The translations under genes were made by a program, and so were the position numbers. Shown piece by piece: positions 10,518-21,969 of a stretch of DNA of 64,000 bases. Source of the DNA: Spizellomyces sp. 'palustris' (Eukaryota > Chytridiomycota > Chytridiomycetes > Spizellomycetales > Spizellomycetaceae); the NCBI GenBank assembly GCA_006535965.1, contig QEAR01000066.1:52244-116243 (forward strand). The letters are read 5' to 3'. Every line of letters starts with the position of its first letter. Position 1 is the stretch's first letter. The notes beneath the pieces were generated by a model. It was not told where the DNA came from. It saw only the letters and a program-made list of their open reading frames with translations, and ran no database searches.

Positions 10518-10730
10518 TTTGTCGTTGAATGAAGAAACATCGGGTCCGTGCTGAGCGGGGTTTTCATCTTGAACGACTGTGAGCACAGCCGATGACTGTG
10601 CCCGTGAGTCACGCGAGTCATAATTAGTACAGAGGTACAGCCATACGAATCCAATGACTGTGCCCGAGCGAGGCTTCCTAGTCATGCTCCGTTAGACAGA
10701 AGCTCTGGTTTCTTCACAACTTGATCTACC

Positions 10731-11994
10731 ATGGGCGATACGGGGGTTGGCCTAGAGCTGTTTACTTGGGGTCCGGCATGGAATGCTCCTTCATTCGACC
10801 CGTTCTGCTTGTCAATTGAGACGTACTTGCAATTTGCTGAAGCCAACTGGGTCGTCAATGAATGCAATGACACTGGGGTGTCACCAACAGGCGAGTTGCC
10901 AATGCTCAGAGATGGGCCCCTGGAGCCGGTGGTGGGCACGTCAAAGATCATCTCGCATCTAAGGAAAAAGGGTCTTGATCTGGATAGCCACTTGACCGCG
11001 AAGGAACAGGCAGAGTGTTTAGCGTAAGTCGTTTTTTTTGTTTGCTTTGCGACCGTTTACGTGTTCTCCCGGCTGATCGCTTTTCACCAAACAGTTACAC
11101 GAGCCTTATTGAGGACAAACTCTATGATGCTTTGGTAAGTTGTGAACGGCGGGAAAGGTGTGTTGTCTTTCATATCTGTACTCACCTCTACTCTCAGCTG
11201 TACAGTTGGTGGCTCGAAGTCAACAATGCTGCCAAATCGACAAAACCCGCGATTGCAAAATCGTTACGTGGATGGGCTGGAATGAGGGTTCCGGGGCAGT
11301 TACAAAGGAAAGCCGAAGCACGGCTTCGAAAATATCGTGATAGTAGCCAGGTTTACACAGTGGCACGCGAATGTTATCAAGCCCTCTCCCACAAGTTGGG
11401 GGACAAGGAGTACTTTTTCGGAAAAGAGTAAGTAGATATGGGCTCCTCGATTCCAATATGATAACTAATTAACAAGTATCCAAAGTCCAAGTTCATTGGA
11501 TGCGATTGCATTCGGCCACCTCGCCCTACACGCCATTCCAGCTCTCGCTGAGCCCACCCTATTCTCTATCCTCACATTCGAATTCCCAACCCTGTACGCT
11601 TACTGTGAGCGTGTCCGAAAAACCTATTTTGATAAACCCCTGCGACCATCGCCAACCCTTAGACCGTCGTATCTTCTTACAGATATTATCAGATCTCCCA
11701 CCACATATATTCGCAGCCTTTTCATGCGTCGACAGGTCGTACCAGCAGAGAAGGCCAAACAAGAGGACCATATAAAGACCGCGCTGTCTGTTTTGGGCGC
11801 TATGGGGTTTTTTGTAGGGTAAGGAAGTGTGACTTGGTTTAAAGTGAATGTTGGACGCACTGACACAATTTGGTTCGCTTTGGCATAATGGCAGGTATAT
11901 CTGGTACCATGGGATAATACAAATATCTTACGGTGATGATGAGGAAGTGGAAGAGGGTCACGACCATGATGGTGTTGATGACGATGACGAATAA
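10731..11994 (+). CDS. metaxin / SAM37-type mitochondrial outer-membrane import protein
   Basis: Exons 10731-11023, 11095-11134, 11198-11427, 11486-11818, 11895-11994; 331 residues. GST-like fold: N-terminal thioredoxin-like part (LELFTWGPAWNAPSFDPFCL, TGELPMLRDG) and C-terminal helical part with DPSSLDAIAFGHLALHAIPA and FPTLYAYCERVRKTYF. A hydrophobic segment near the end (about residues 283-308, ALSVLGAMGFFVGYIWYHG) is a tail anchor, followed by an acidic tail of Asp/Glu/His. Metaxins and Sam35/Sam37 work in the SAM complex that inserts beta-barrel proteins into the mitochondrial outer membrane. Confidence 0.9.
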
Positions 11995-12370
11995 ATAGAT
12001 TCTCTTGCAGACGGGATTTTAACGTTGGAGGGTAGATCACGGTTGTGTTGGAGAAGCATGTCGACGCCCGGCGTGATACATTTGAGGCTACTGGTGACTT
12101 TTGCCCGCGGCACGTCTTGGAACACCCACTGGCTATCATGTCTTGCAATCTGATATAGATGCCGTAACTGTCGCTAGCAACACACATTTTTTATAGCATA
12201 CACACGTTTATCATGAAAATGCCTCCGTTCATCGTTTTAACGTCCCTTTGGGGTCATCTCTCCCAGTTGGGAAATCACGTGACAATGGAAATTGTCGGTT
12301 GCGAGTGGATCTTTCAAGCCACGACGACGCAGCGTTGTGATTCTGGAGATTGCAGAGAAACTAGTGGAAG
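11995..12370. other. intergenic, NDUFA12 promoter
   Basis: No gene seen. The 3' flank of metaxin and upstream region of NDUFA12, with a CACGTG box at 12276. Confidence 0.5.
12276..12281. promoter_or_regulatory. CACGTG box upstream of NDUFA12
   Basis: Context ATCACGTGAC, about 90 bp upstream of the NDUFA12 ATG. Confidence 0.4.
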
Positions 12371-13091
12371 ATGGCGCCGGCAACGACTTGGCTCAACGGT
12401 ATGTTCCTTTACCACAATTGGCCTGACTCTAGTCTAGTATCAAGTTAGGTGGTTCTGATACTTTGTTACCTGCTTTGGTTTGGAACAATTTGCAGCGTGG
12501 ACAGGCACTGTAAGTAGTGCTAGCACAACTGGTTTCTTGGTATATTCAGCTCGCGCTCAACAACGACTCCACTTTTACAGTTAGCAGCTCTCAGAGCCAA
12601 TGGTGTACGGCGCACCGTGAAGCAGATCCTTATAATGTAACCATGCCCATATTCGTCTGGTACAAAACAGAAGCGTTGAAATAACATTTTCATTTCAAAC
12701 TTTATAGCGACCAGCCCCGTGTTGGCCGATTTGTTGGAAAGGACGACTACGGCAACGAATACTACGAAAACCGTGACGAGATTGTGCTCCGTGATCGCTG
12801 GGTTGAGTACAAAAAGTGGAATCCGGATGCCACACAAGTTCCAGCGGAATGGTAGGAAAAGAAACCTTGTAATCGTACGGCATTGGGACGAATCCTTATT
12901 ATCGTCATAGGCATCAATGGCTTCACCACATCACCGATGATGTTCCCACCCCTCAGACCGTTCCTACACCGTTTTTCTCCCCTCCGCACTTGGAAAATCT
13001 CACTGGAAGTGAAGGGGCATTCAAAACCTACAACACAACAGTACCAAAATACAATGCATGGAAACCTGCAACGAGGGAAAGGCAGGGATAG
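12371..13091 (+). CDS. NDUFA12: complex I accessory subunit NDUFA12 (B17.2)
   Basis: Exons 12371-12398, 12496-12509, 12581-12636, 12708-12851, 12911-13091; 140 residues. Subunit of the respiratory NADH:ubiquinone oxidoreductase. The diagnostic stretch is VGRFVGKDDYGNEYYENRDE, then RDRWVEYKKW and PAEWHQWLHHITDDVPT, as in the B17.2 family. The second coding exon is only 14 nt; it is required to keep frame between the first exon and LAALRANGVRRTVKQ, and its flanking sites (TTTGCAG acceptor, GTAAGT donor) are strong. The related assembly factor NDUFAF2 usually lacks the long C-terminal TYNTTVPKYNAWKP tail seen here. Confidence 0.9.
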
Positions 13092-13776
13092 ATTAATGGA
13101 AAAGCCTTTGTCGGTTTTGTTACACCTCTAAGAAAAAATGGAATCCGGCCTTTGGATGACTTTGACCTCAATAACTATGATTTTGCTTTTTTTTGTTTTT
13201 CGAACCTAATGCGATACCGAGTACTCGAATAGTTTGGAGTTTTGCATCTCACTTTTTAAAGGGGTTATCAGAAATGCAACTTTTTGGCAGCTGCGGGAGC
13301 AATCATGGGTGAGGCATTGGCGGGGCATCGGATATCTCGCATTTCACTGTACTGTTGATTCCAAACCGCAAAAGTTCGTCTGGCAGTGATCAGCATACTT
13401 TGGTGAAAAGAAAAAGTTCCTTTCGCAATAAGATGTGGATGGTATTCGTTGGATCTATCTTTCCCTCTACACTAGGAAAAGAAGGGAATACCAGTTGAGA
13501 TTGTCTAGTCCATCACCGTTCGCTTTTTGTTTGTTTGGGAATAAATGCCTATTCGTCGTTTTGTTCGTTGCTGCACGGCGTCCCCATGTTTTTTTATTTT
13601 GTATCTTTCTGTTGCTGTGCTTGTTTTTGCGGACTCGGCGCCAGATTGATATCATTACGAAACCCGGGTGCGCGATGACCCGATCGATTATTGAGCCCTT
13701 TTCCACCCGCGCGTGTTCCACCCTCCTCCTCAGTTGCAAGAGCCTCTTAAGCCCCACCCATCAGTAGCAGCCGTCC
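13092..13776. other. intergenic
   Basis: 3' flank of NDUFA12 and upstream region of the DGAT2-like gene. Reading frames on both strands at 13435-13767 overlap each other and show no family features. Nothing else seen. Confidence 0.5.
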
Positions 13777-15306
13777 ATGAGTTTGAAGGAACAGAGTGAT
13801 AGTTTTGACCCACCACGGTTTGTGGACGCTCCCGCAATGCACGACCAATCGGTAAAAGCCAAACCAACCGCGACCAAACATGCTGGACCATCCAGTCTCA
13901 AGTCAGATATCTTTGAGATATTGGTAAATACACTGGCTCTACACAACCAAACGCATTCCACTCTGTGGCTCATACTGAATTGCTCAACAAGGCCGTCCTA
14001 TGCTACACATGTATTCCCCACGTTGAATTGCTCCTTCATGTGTGGTTCTTTTACAACTGGCGCTATCTATGGCCTTTTGCCGTGATGTATTGGACGTTTG
14101 CCTACTTTATTGATGTTGATACGCCATACACGGGTGGAACAGATCGCTGGAGATTCATCAGGGATTGGTCGTTCTGGAAGTATTTCAGGTAATGAAAACT
14201 GATGGGAATGGATCAGATTAGACGTTCAGGATTGGATCTAGCAATATCTGGATTATTCTCTTTTTTTGAATCCCTCCTAATGGATTTCTCTGCATCACAT
14301 AGGGACTATTTCTCTGCTGAACTCATCAAAACAGCCGATCTGGACCCTAGTGGAAACTATCTCTTTGGTTACCACCCCCACGGAATTTACTGCTATGGCC
14401 TTCTGTAAGCCCCTCTTGTCACTCGATCATTAAATGTGCCCGCAGTCCCTGTTTAACATTATGACAGCCCAAACTTTATAACAAACGTCAACAATTTCTC
14501 TGGTCTCTTTCCCGGCATCAAACTCCGCATGACAACACTGGATCTTAACTGGAGTATACCTCTCTGGCGCGAATCCCAAATGGCCTTTGGTGTCGTTTCG
14601 GTTTCTGCCAAATCGTTGAAACATGTCTTGACTAAAAAGGGGCCTGGATGGAGTACCATGGTGGTTGTGGGTGGTGCTGATGAAGCGTACGTCATCAGAT
14701 GATGCTATACCAGTTTCGAGCCAAAAGCGACAGTACTAACAGTAGCCATTGTAGTCTATTGGCGTATCCAGGAACCAATGACATTGTTATCGACCGACGA
14801 AAGGGATTCATCAAGATTGCAATTCAGACTGGGTGCGGTGCCTAAATTTGGGTTTTCTGGGCATTCCGTCTTTTCTCTGATTTGTTCTTTTTTATTTTTT
14901 CAAGTGCCTCTCTGGTCCCCGTCTTTACATTCGGAGAGAACGACTTGTTTTGGCAAGTAACAGACACGAACGCTCCTTCTATTCGGAAGCTACAGAATCG
15001 CTTGACCAAAACTATGACCTTCTCCCTTCCCCTTATATGGGGTCGATTTGGGCCATTCCCACGCAAGGTTAAAGTCGTGTCTGTTGGTACGTTGCTCACT
15101 CACGCTTTTACTGTTTAGCATTGCATTGGACCATACCACTCCTTGTAGTCGGTGCGCCCATACCGGTCACAAAGCAGGAAAATCCTTCCCGCGAGTACGT
15201 CGCGGCGGTGCATAAGCAGTATGTAGAAGCATTGGTGAAGCTGTATCATGACCACAAAGATAAATATGCTGTGGATCGGATTAGCGAATTGAAAATTGTC
15301 AAGTAG
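13777..15306 (+). CDS. diacylglycerol O-acyltransferase, DGAT2 family
   Basis: Exons 13777-13923, 13992-14188, 14303-14404, 14468-14686, 14755-14832, 14905-15086, 15149-15306; 360 residues. It makes triacylglycerol from diacylglycerol and acyl-CoA at the ER and lipid droplets. A short soluble N-terminus precedes a hydrophobic hairpin (about residues 50-90). Family blocks follow in order: FRDYFSAELIKTADL, GYHPHGIYCYG with the active-site HPHG at 139-142, TLDLNWSIPLWRE, GADEALLAYPG, RRKGFIKIAIQTGASLVPVF and GENDLFW. The C-terminus ends VVGAPIPVTK. Substrate could be a monoacylglycerol or wax alcohol, since the family members differ little in sequence. Confidence 0.93.
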
Positions 15307-15554
15307 TAGACACGTGTGAGCGGTGGGAGCGAGGGTGGATCTGTTGTTGCATGAATTGGTGTGTAGATAGAGACAGCCGAGTATTTAGAAATCATTTGAA
15401 CAGAGAGCCGAATTAACAGATCAAATGCGATGAGGTATTGTCGGTTCCCCAAAAGTCTATATTCAACATGAAGCGATAACCAAGTCTCCCACAGTTTGAA
15501 TTTTTACAAAAATGTGCTCAAACCCTTCCTTCATCCCGGCCCAGAGGCGCCACC

Positions 15555-17273
15555 TCACTTTCTGTTGAGGGTTTTCAAAATGGTGTTCTTGATCGATTCG
15601 ACCCGCGGTAAACTCAAATCCTCCAGGTTCTTGGCGTAAGGCATAGGGACATCTGCCCCAGTTACTCGGGACACAGGCGCATCAAGGTGGTCAAATGCAT
15701 CACCTATCAATTCAAAATGTCAACAAAAATAAAGCAAGTCCGAGTTCGATACAGCCGGTACTCACTCTCCATGATTTGAGCGCAAATCTCTGATCCTACA
15801 CTGTATTGGGGGAATCCTCCTTCGACTGTTACAAGGTGGTTGGTCTTCTTTACGGATTTAATGATAGTGTCAATGTCGAGGGGGCGGATGGAGCGGAGGT
15901 TGATGACCTAGTAAGCTCATTTCAGTACGACTGACGCATGGAGGGACAAGGTCTGTGATGCGGTGCGTACCTCAACCTTGATACCCTCCTTTTCCAGCTC
16001 TTTGGCAACATCCAAACTTTGGCCAACAGCGCGTGAATGCGCTACGACTGTTACGTCCGATCCTATCATCCCAGGAATCTTTAAAGCCAAATACCTCAAC
16101 ACAATTGCATCTACGCAAACTCACCCTCCTTCTCGATCTTGGCCTTTCCAATCGGTAGCACAAAATCATCTGACAATACCTCCTCCGAGACATCAAAATG
16201 CTGTCCATACATAATCTCATTCTCTAACACAACAACTGGATCCGGGTCCCGAATCGCAGCCTTTAACAGTCCTTTCGCATCCTCGGCGTTCCACGGGCTG
16301 ACAACCTTCAGACCAGGAATCTGGCCGTACCATGCAGCATAATCCTGCGAATGCTGGGCACCAACCCCTGCCGCTGCACCGTTGGGTCCGCGGAAAACAA
16401 TTGGGATGCCGACAATGCCGCCGGACATGTATCGAGTTTTGGCGGCTGAATTCACAATGTGGTCGATGGCCTATATGAATGCCGCGCTCGTGAGCAGAGA
16501 ACTCAAAAAGGGGTAACGCATAGATGATTTATCCTTCCTATCCGTCGCCAGGTCATCCCACTCATCCACCCACGGACCAAGACTTTTGTTCCATGTCACC
16601 GCCATTCGCCAGTTCCGGCGTACAGCCCATAATTGCCCCCAATTACCAACGCCGAATCAGACCTCCAAATCCGCCTACAACCACCCTTCCATTGCCTATT
16701 GCCCTTTCCCTCACCTGCATCGCAAAGTTGAAGGTCATAAACTCGCAGATGGGCTTCAATCCAGCCATAGCGGCACCCACAGCCAACCCTGCAAATCCCA
16801 TCTCCGTAATTGGCGTGTCGATAACCCGGTCCGGTCCAAATTTGTCCAAGAGGCCTTTTGATACCTTATTCAACACAATTAGTCGCTGAACGCATACCAG
16901 TCGGACGATGGACAGCGCACCTTGTAGGCACCATTATACTGAGCGACCTCTTCTCCTAAAAGGAAGACTGTTTTATCGCGGCGCATTTCCTCCTCCATGG
17001 CTTGGTTTAGAGCATCACGGACCGTAAGCTGCGAGTTGAGGGACACTGACAAGATTAGTGCGCGTTTTGCTAACTTCCACGCCAACGTCCATCACCCCCG
17101 ATAGCCAGACGAGTAGTTTCCATGCATAGAGCCCATACTGTCTCGAGTAACGCTTTCATTTACCCTACCTGGTGCGTTGCAGTAGCCAGTCCTCTCCTCG
17201 CCGCCAATCCCGCGCTCAATCCAGACGGCTGCGAGCGCACGAACGCCGTCCTTATTCCGCGAAGCAAAGCCAT
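15555..17273 (-). CDS. PDB1: pyruvate dehydrogenase E1 component, beta subunit
   Basis: Exons 17273-17169, 17028-16921, 16864-16715, 16470-16125, 16062-15971, 15907-15766, 15703-15555; 363 residues. With E1-alpha it decarboxylates pyruvate in the mitochondrial matrix. Residues 1-35 ([14 protein letters not shown]...) are an Arg-rich presequence. The mature protein begins [15 protein letters not shown], with [97 protein letters not shown] and [17 protein letters not shown]. All are invariant blocks of the beta subunit. The acceptor at 17029 is chosen because it alone keeps phase with the presequence exon. Confidence 0.95.
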
Positions 17274-17994
17274 GTGTATCAATGTGAGCAGAACTGTAAA
17301 GAGCGTGTGGTGCGGGTGTATAGGATGCGTCAAATGATACGGCTGCACCAGGCGGATGAGTAGAAATTATTGCTTGCAAAAAGCTGGCCAGTGGAGCTGC
17401 AGGTTATCGATGATAGCTCATCGGCTTACATGCCACTACCAGCCACACAATACACTTTCCATAAAGAGCTAAATATCTTGGGGTCCGCCACCCGAATGCG
17501 GCGGTCACATCGATAGTCGACGACGACGGACACTTCGCAACTTTTTTATCGTACGAGACGCTCATCCTGGGATTCGCCCGAGTCAAACGGTTGATGAAAA
17601 TGTATTTTCTGGGTGGACATGTCGGGTACTGACGTATATCTGAGAGCGCTGATGGAGAACGGTCCCTTTCATAGCGATATCTATGACGTGAAAGCCATTT
17701 GGTTTCTAAACAGCACAGAAGAGCGATGATAAGTCCCACACGCCAGCATAAAATCTAAGGCCAAGTTGATGTTCATCCAGTATAAAAGTTCTATAACTGG
17801 TCAATATATATATAAAATTTCGAGAAATCCAAAATCTAGCATCAAACAACTATAAACTTCCAGGTTCCTCTGTCATACTCTATGACTGGTGAGTCAAGTA
17901 TGCAGCTATGTCCGACTGTTTTAATTGGCATGTTGCATCTCTGACGTCGCCCTTCCTTGATTGATTAGCTCTCATCACTTTTGTAGTCCTGCTA
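17274..17994. other. intergenic with an unassigned minus-strand frame
   Basis: Upstream region of PDB1 and 3' flank of MUTYH. A 111-codon minus-strand frame (17739-17404) is open but matches no family, and could be part of the PDB1 5' leader; I do not call it. A run of TATATATA lies at 17803-17811. Confidence 0.4.
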
Positions 17995-20414
17995 CTACTG
18001 GATCGGGTCCGTCTTGCTGATGGCGTGGACTACCAAAGTGGGCTGAGTCATCAACATCAAATAAAAAGTGTTCAAATAAACCTGGACGTTCTTACTTGCT
18101 CTGGCTGAGTAACATCTCCAGCATCATCCTCAACGCCTTCATCCACAGCTTTCCGTTTCTTTCTTTGTGCATTTCCAGGCGTCTTTCCAGTTTTCACGGT
18201 TGCATTCCTAGCCTTGGCGAGTAGGGCAAATGCTTTCTTCAAGGTTGCGGGAACAGCCGCAGAATCGCCCAGCATTTCAGCCTCTGTAAACCATCGTAGC
18301 GGCCGAGTCTCCATCCCAGTATCTGCTGTTTTTCCTTTTGCATTTCTAGGTTTGGATTTGCCTTTGATGAGCGTCTTTGGAGATGCGCTTGTAGTAGCGG
18401 TCATGTCGGAGGGCAAGTGGAGTTCACCGGCGACGATGACGTGTTCCACCACCATCACACGTTTAATGTGCGAAAACAGATGGAGCGTCGAGCCTAAATC
18501 CATCCGATCTATGAGAGTGACTTCCGCCCTTGTTCTGCTCTCATCCTGCAATGACGTAAGGCTGATATTCAGATGTGTGCCCATCCAATCGTCTATAGCT
18601 GTCTTCCGCATCCCGTATGGAATGTTCTCTACAGCCGAACCCGACTTGGTTTCCAATGTTCCACCTGTTCCGTCAGTGCTTGGCTCTGGTAATTGTAGCT
18701 CAATGTTGGGAAAGTCCCAAAGATTTGCCAGCAATCCTAAACATATACATGATTAGCAAGTTCCTTCTCCATGTTTCAAAAGCAATGTTCCCTGGTGCCG
18801 CTCACCTTCCTTTGGTCCTTGAACAAGCAAGAATTTTGACTGCTTATTGGCCCCAATGTGTTCCAAGATACACACAGCGCGAACTACCCAGATGGATTAG
18901 CAATGATATCATAACGAGCGCCCTCTGTCACTTCCAACCTTCTTGTCGCGGAGGCTTTTTCTTTGCCTTGGCAGGATACCGCTTGACGCCACTTTCCTCG
19001 ATGTCCATCAGTGGAGGACACAGCTTGCAAGGATCTATGCTGAATATCAATTGATGGTCCACCATAGTCGTAACAGCACTGGCACATACCTACGGTATTC
19101 ATTTCTGGGCTGTCCACATTACCCGTACCAAGGAACTTTTGCTTGGCAAGGAGAAGTAGCGCCTTTTGCTACAACCCAAGCCATAGTCAATTCAAAGCGT
19201 CAAGATCTTGGACAGAAGATGTTTACAAAAACGTACCTCAGCATTGGCACGACAAAACTCCTTGATGGGGCAGGCCACACAATCAGGGGTTTGCGGCGTA
19301 CAGACCGTAGCTCCCAAATCCATTAATGCCTGATTGAAGTGACCTGGTCTATCCGGATCCAGAATATCTTTTGCTAAAGACCTATCAGGTATATATATAT
19401 CAATATCAACATCTGGAGAACGCGTGATGAATATGTTCACCGCACAAACAACGCACCAGTGCAATGATATCGCATCCTTGACCTTTGGATCTCCTGCGAT
19501 AGCTCGCAGACGGGACAATACACGTATGACGTTTCCATCCACGAGTGGTGCCGGTAGATTATACGCAATGGAAGCAACTGCACCTGCTGTATATGGTCCA
19601 ATACCGGGAACTTCTTTTTCGAGGGATTTCGCATCGCGAGGGAGGATTCCCTCAAATTTGCGGACAACGAGTTGCGAACCTTCATGTAGTCTTCTCGCAC
19701 GTGAATAATATCCGAGACCGGACCACACTTTGTTCACGTCCTGTGAAAGAGAGAGCGGGGCTTAGCGGTAAAAACCATCTCCACCACCTTTCCGTTGCTT
19801 ACTTCTGGATGCGCCTTTGCCAGATCGTGAATTGTAGGCCATTTTTGAAGCCATCTTTTATAATATGGAATGACGGTCGCTACTTGGGTCTTGATGAACA
19901 GGGAAGATTGTGGTTTCAACTCTTTGTTTTCCAACATTTGGTACCTTAACTTAAATCCATACCTGCTGGAGCATGACCTCGCTGACCCAAACTTAATACA
20001 GCCGACTGTCAGGACTTTTATAGCGCCATTCATGATAACATTTGGTAGCCAACCTTCATATGCCCTTTGTGCCGCGTCCTTCTCGGATGGCTGCAGTACG
20101 CTAGACGTCTACTGAACGCATGCTCCGTTGAATGAGCAGTCCATTTTGTTTGTCGTGCTGGTTATATTCCTTTCTGCATGTCCCACCTGTGCTTTGGAAC
20201 CACAAGGAGTCCTCCAGGGCATTTCACGCTGGTGCGCATCGTACCAGTCGAGAAGGGCCTTTCTCAGGCTGCTGATCTCGACTGGGTCTTTGAAAAGGTG
20301 GTAGGCCGCGGAATGCGACGCATGACGGTCGCCCTGGATAGTCTGACGGAGGGTGGTAAATGCTTCTTGTACGAGCACGTCGTTTTGTGGTTGTATTTGG
20401 ACGGGACGAGACAT
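17995..20414 (-). CDS. MUTYH: adenine DNA glycosylase (MutY homologue)
   Basis: Eleven exons: 20414-20187, 20090-20054, 19991-19963, 19889-19803, 19740-19457, 19381-19237, 19168-19129, 19034-18939, 18883-18806, 18736-18096, 18042-17995; 570 residues. Removes adenine mispaired with 8-oxoguanine. The catalytic Glu is E93 in VWVSEVMLQQTQV; the helix-hairpin-helix reads VPGIGPYTAGAVAS and the catalytic Asp is D195 in LVDGN. The [4Fe-4S] cysteines are C249, C256, C259, C265 (C-x6-C-x2-C-x5-C). The C-terminal Nudix-like domain that recognises 8-oxoG has QSKFLLVQGPKEGLLANLWDFP and HLFSHIKRVM. A Lys-rich tail (QRKKRKAVDE) is a probable nuclear signal. One donor is GTTGGA and another GTTGGC. Confidence 0.94.
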
Positions 20415-20519
20415 GCGGATGATGTTCGATTGTAGAATGAGAAAAAGCGGCTTAGCCTCGCGAACCCAAGTTGATTATATTTTTAGGATCTACATGAATA
20501 AAGCACCTCATTTTTCATT

Positions 20520-21233
20520 CTACTCTAATATTTTCATCTTGCGCTCAATGACTTGAGCAATCTGTGGTACTTCAGACATCAAGAAATGCCCCATGTCCTT
20601 GAACTCGAGATATTCGACATCTCCTCCAAGTCCTTTGGCGACGGTCCGTTGTTCATCGATTGGGACGAGATGGTCGTCTTCAGATGATATTTGGATGATA
20701 AATTTGGCATTTTTGGTCATGGCGGACCACTGCCATGGGCGGGAATAATAGCCCGACGCTCGCTATTGGGAAAGGTACATCGCTTGTAAGCCTGATAAGA
20801 TGATTAAGGTTTTGCTGGTGCAAAGGGCGTATACCTCATTTTCAATTCCTTGGTCTGTCAAAGCAGCAGATATAAGGACAGCCCCCAACACTTTATGATT
20901 TTCAAGCAATCTAATCAACCAATCAAAGGTGAACAAACAACCCTTTGTATGGCCTGACAAGTTCACTGCAAACCTCATAATCGCACTCGCTCCGCTAGAG
21001 TGTCCAATTAACACTGTATTCTCATCACACCCGAGTTCATTGAGAATAAACGGTATCCAAATGGACTCTCTGGCAACATATGGGTCAGGAAAGTCACGCA
21101 AGATGACCCCACCTGGAAATAAGGGACGGATGCGCTGCGCAAGCCAGTCATAAAAGACAGAGTCCCGGACGTCGTCACAGCCATTTCCAGGCACTATAAT
21201 GGCCTTTATCTTGCTTGCCTCTGTCAATGACAT
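20520..21233 (-). CDS. RBBP9-type serine hydrolase
   Basis: Exons 21233-20974, 20910-20835, 20762-20520; 192 residues. Alpha/beta hydrolase of the RBBP9/YdeN family: KAIIVPGNGCDD at the start (strand and oxyanion loop), the nucleophile in LIGHSSGASAIMR (GHSSG), then ISAALTDQGIENERASGYYS, RPWQWSAMTKNAKFIIQISS, the Asp in SSEDDHLVP and the His in DMGHFLMSE. The catalytic triad Ser-Asp-His is complete. The first intron has a GTTTGC donor; the GTGAAC alternative four bases on breaks the frame. Substrate unknown; human RBBP9 has aminopeptidase-like activity. Confidence 0.88.
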
Positions 21234-21969
21234 TTGTGTATGTCGACCATGGGTGAACCAGCAACTGTGATGTCAGTGATGGTCCTTGCCATCCACGTGA
21301 CTTTTCATGTTGGGCGGAGTTTCAGAGGGCCTTGCAAAAGTTTAAAAATCGAGAAGTGGCTCGGAACCCTTATTCCCACATATCCCCATGTGGGCACTGC
21401 CAGCCGCGGGAGTTGCGCGCGAGACGGTTGTCCTTCCAATTCGATTATCATTTGCCTTGGCCATCAAATGTCAGACTTGGCAGATTGAAATGCTGTTGTT
21501 ATCAATCGTTTTAATGAGTTGCATCCGACATATTGGGGGCCATGAATTTTTATTTAAATGAAAATATCCAACCGACTTGGCAGTTCCTTTGTTAAAACTG
21601 CCTTGGCGTTCGTCTTTTGTTGCTTGGCGGATTGGTCCAATTGGGAGCCCCCGTCTCTTCTTTCAAAGTATCCACAGGCACAGTCATGCAAGAATGCGGC
21701 ATAGTTGCTCAAAGGGTGAAACTCCCGCCATTAAAGAGGCGCGCGCGTCGCGAGCCGTGGCGCGGTTTGGGGGATTGTCATCAAATTATCGAGCGCAATG
21801 GAGAAAAGACAAAAGGAAGTGGGACGTTATATAAATAGCAAGTGTTGTTCTTCTCCCGTCCAGTCACCTGCCTTTCGTCACAGCCCTCCGTCTGCCAAGT
21901 TTAGGGTCTTTTTGTTCTGGTGCAAGTCGAGACGTAACTTTTGTGCCAAGTCTACACATTTACCTCACC
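21234..21969. other. intergenic, divergent promoter region
   Basis: Between the RBBP9-like gene and the antiporter gene. CACGTG box at 21294. A CT-rich leader precedes the antiporter ATG. No gene seen. Confidence 0.5.
21294..21299. promoter_or_regulatory. CACGTG box upstream of the RBBP9-like gene
   Basis: Context TCCACGTGAC, 61 bp upstream of the RBBP9-like ATG. Confidence 0.4.

Noticed and set aside
17404-17739. Minus-strand 111-codon frame upstream of PDB1
   Set aside because: No family resemblance and no splice chain to a conserved exon; may be leader sequence.
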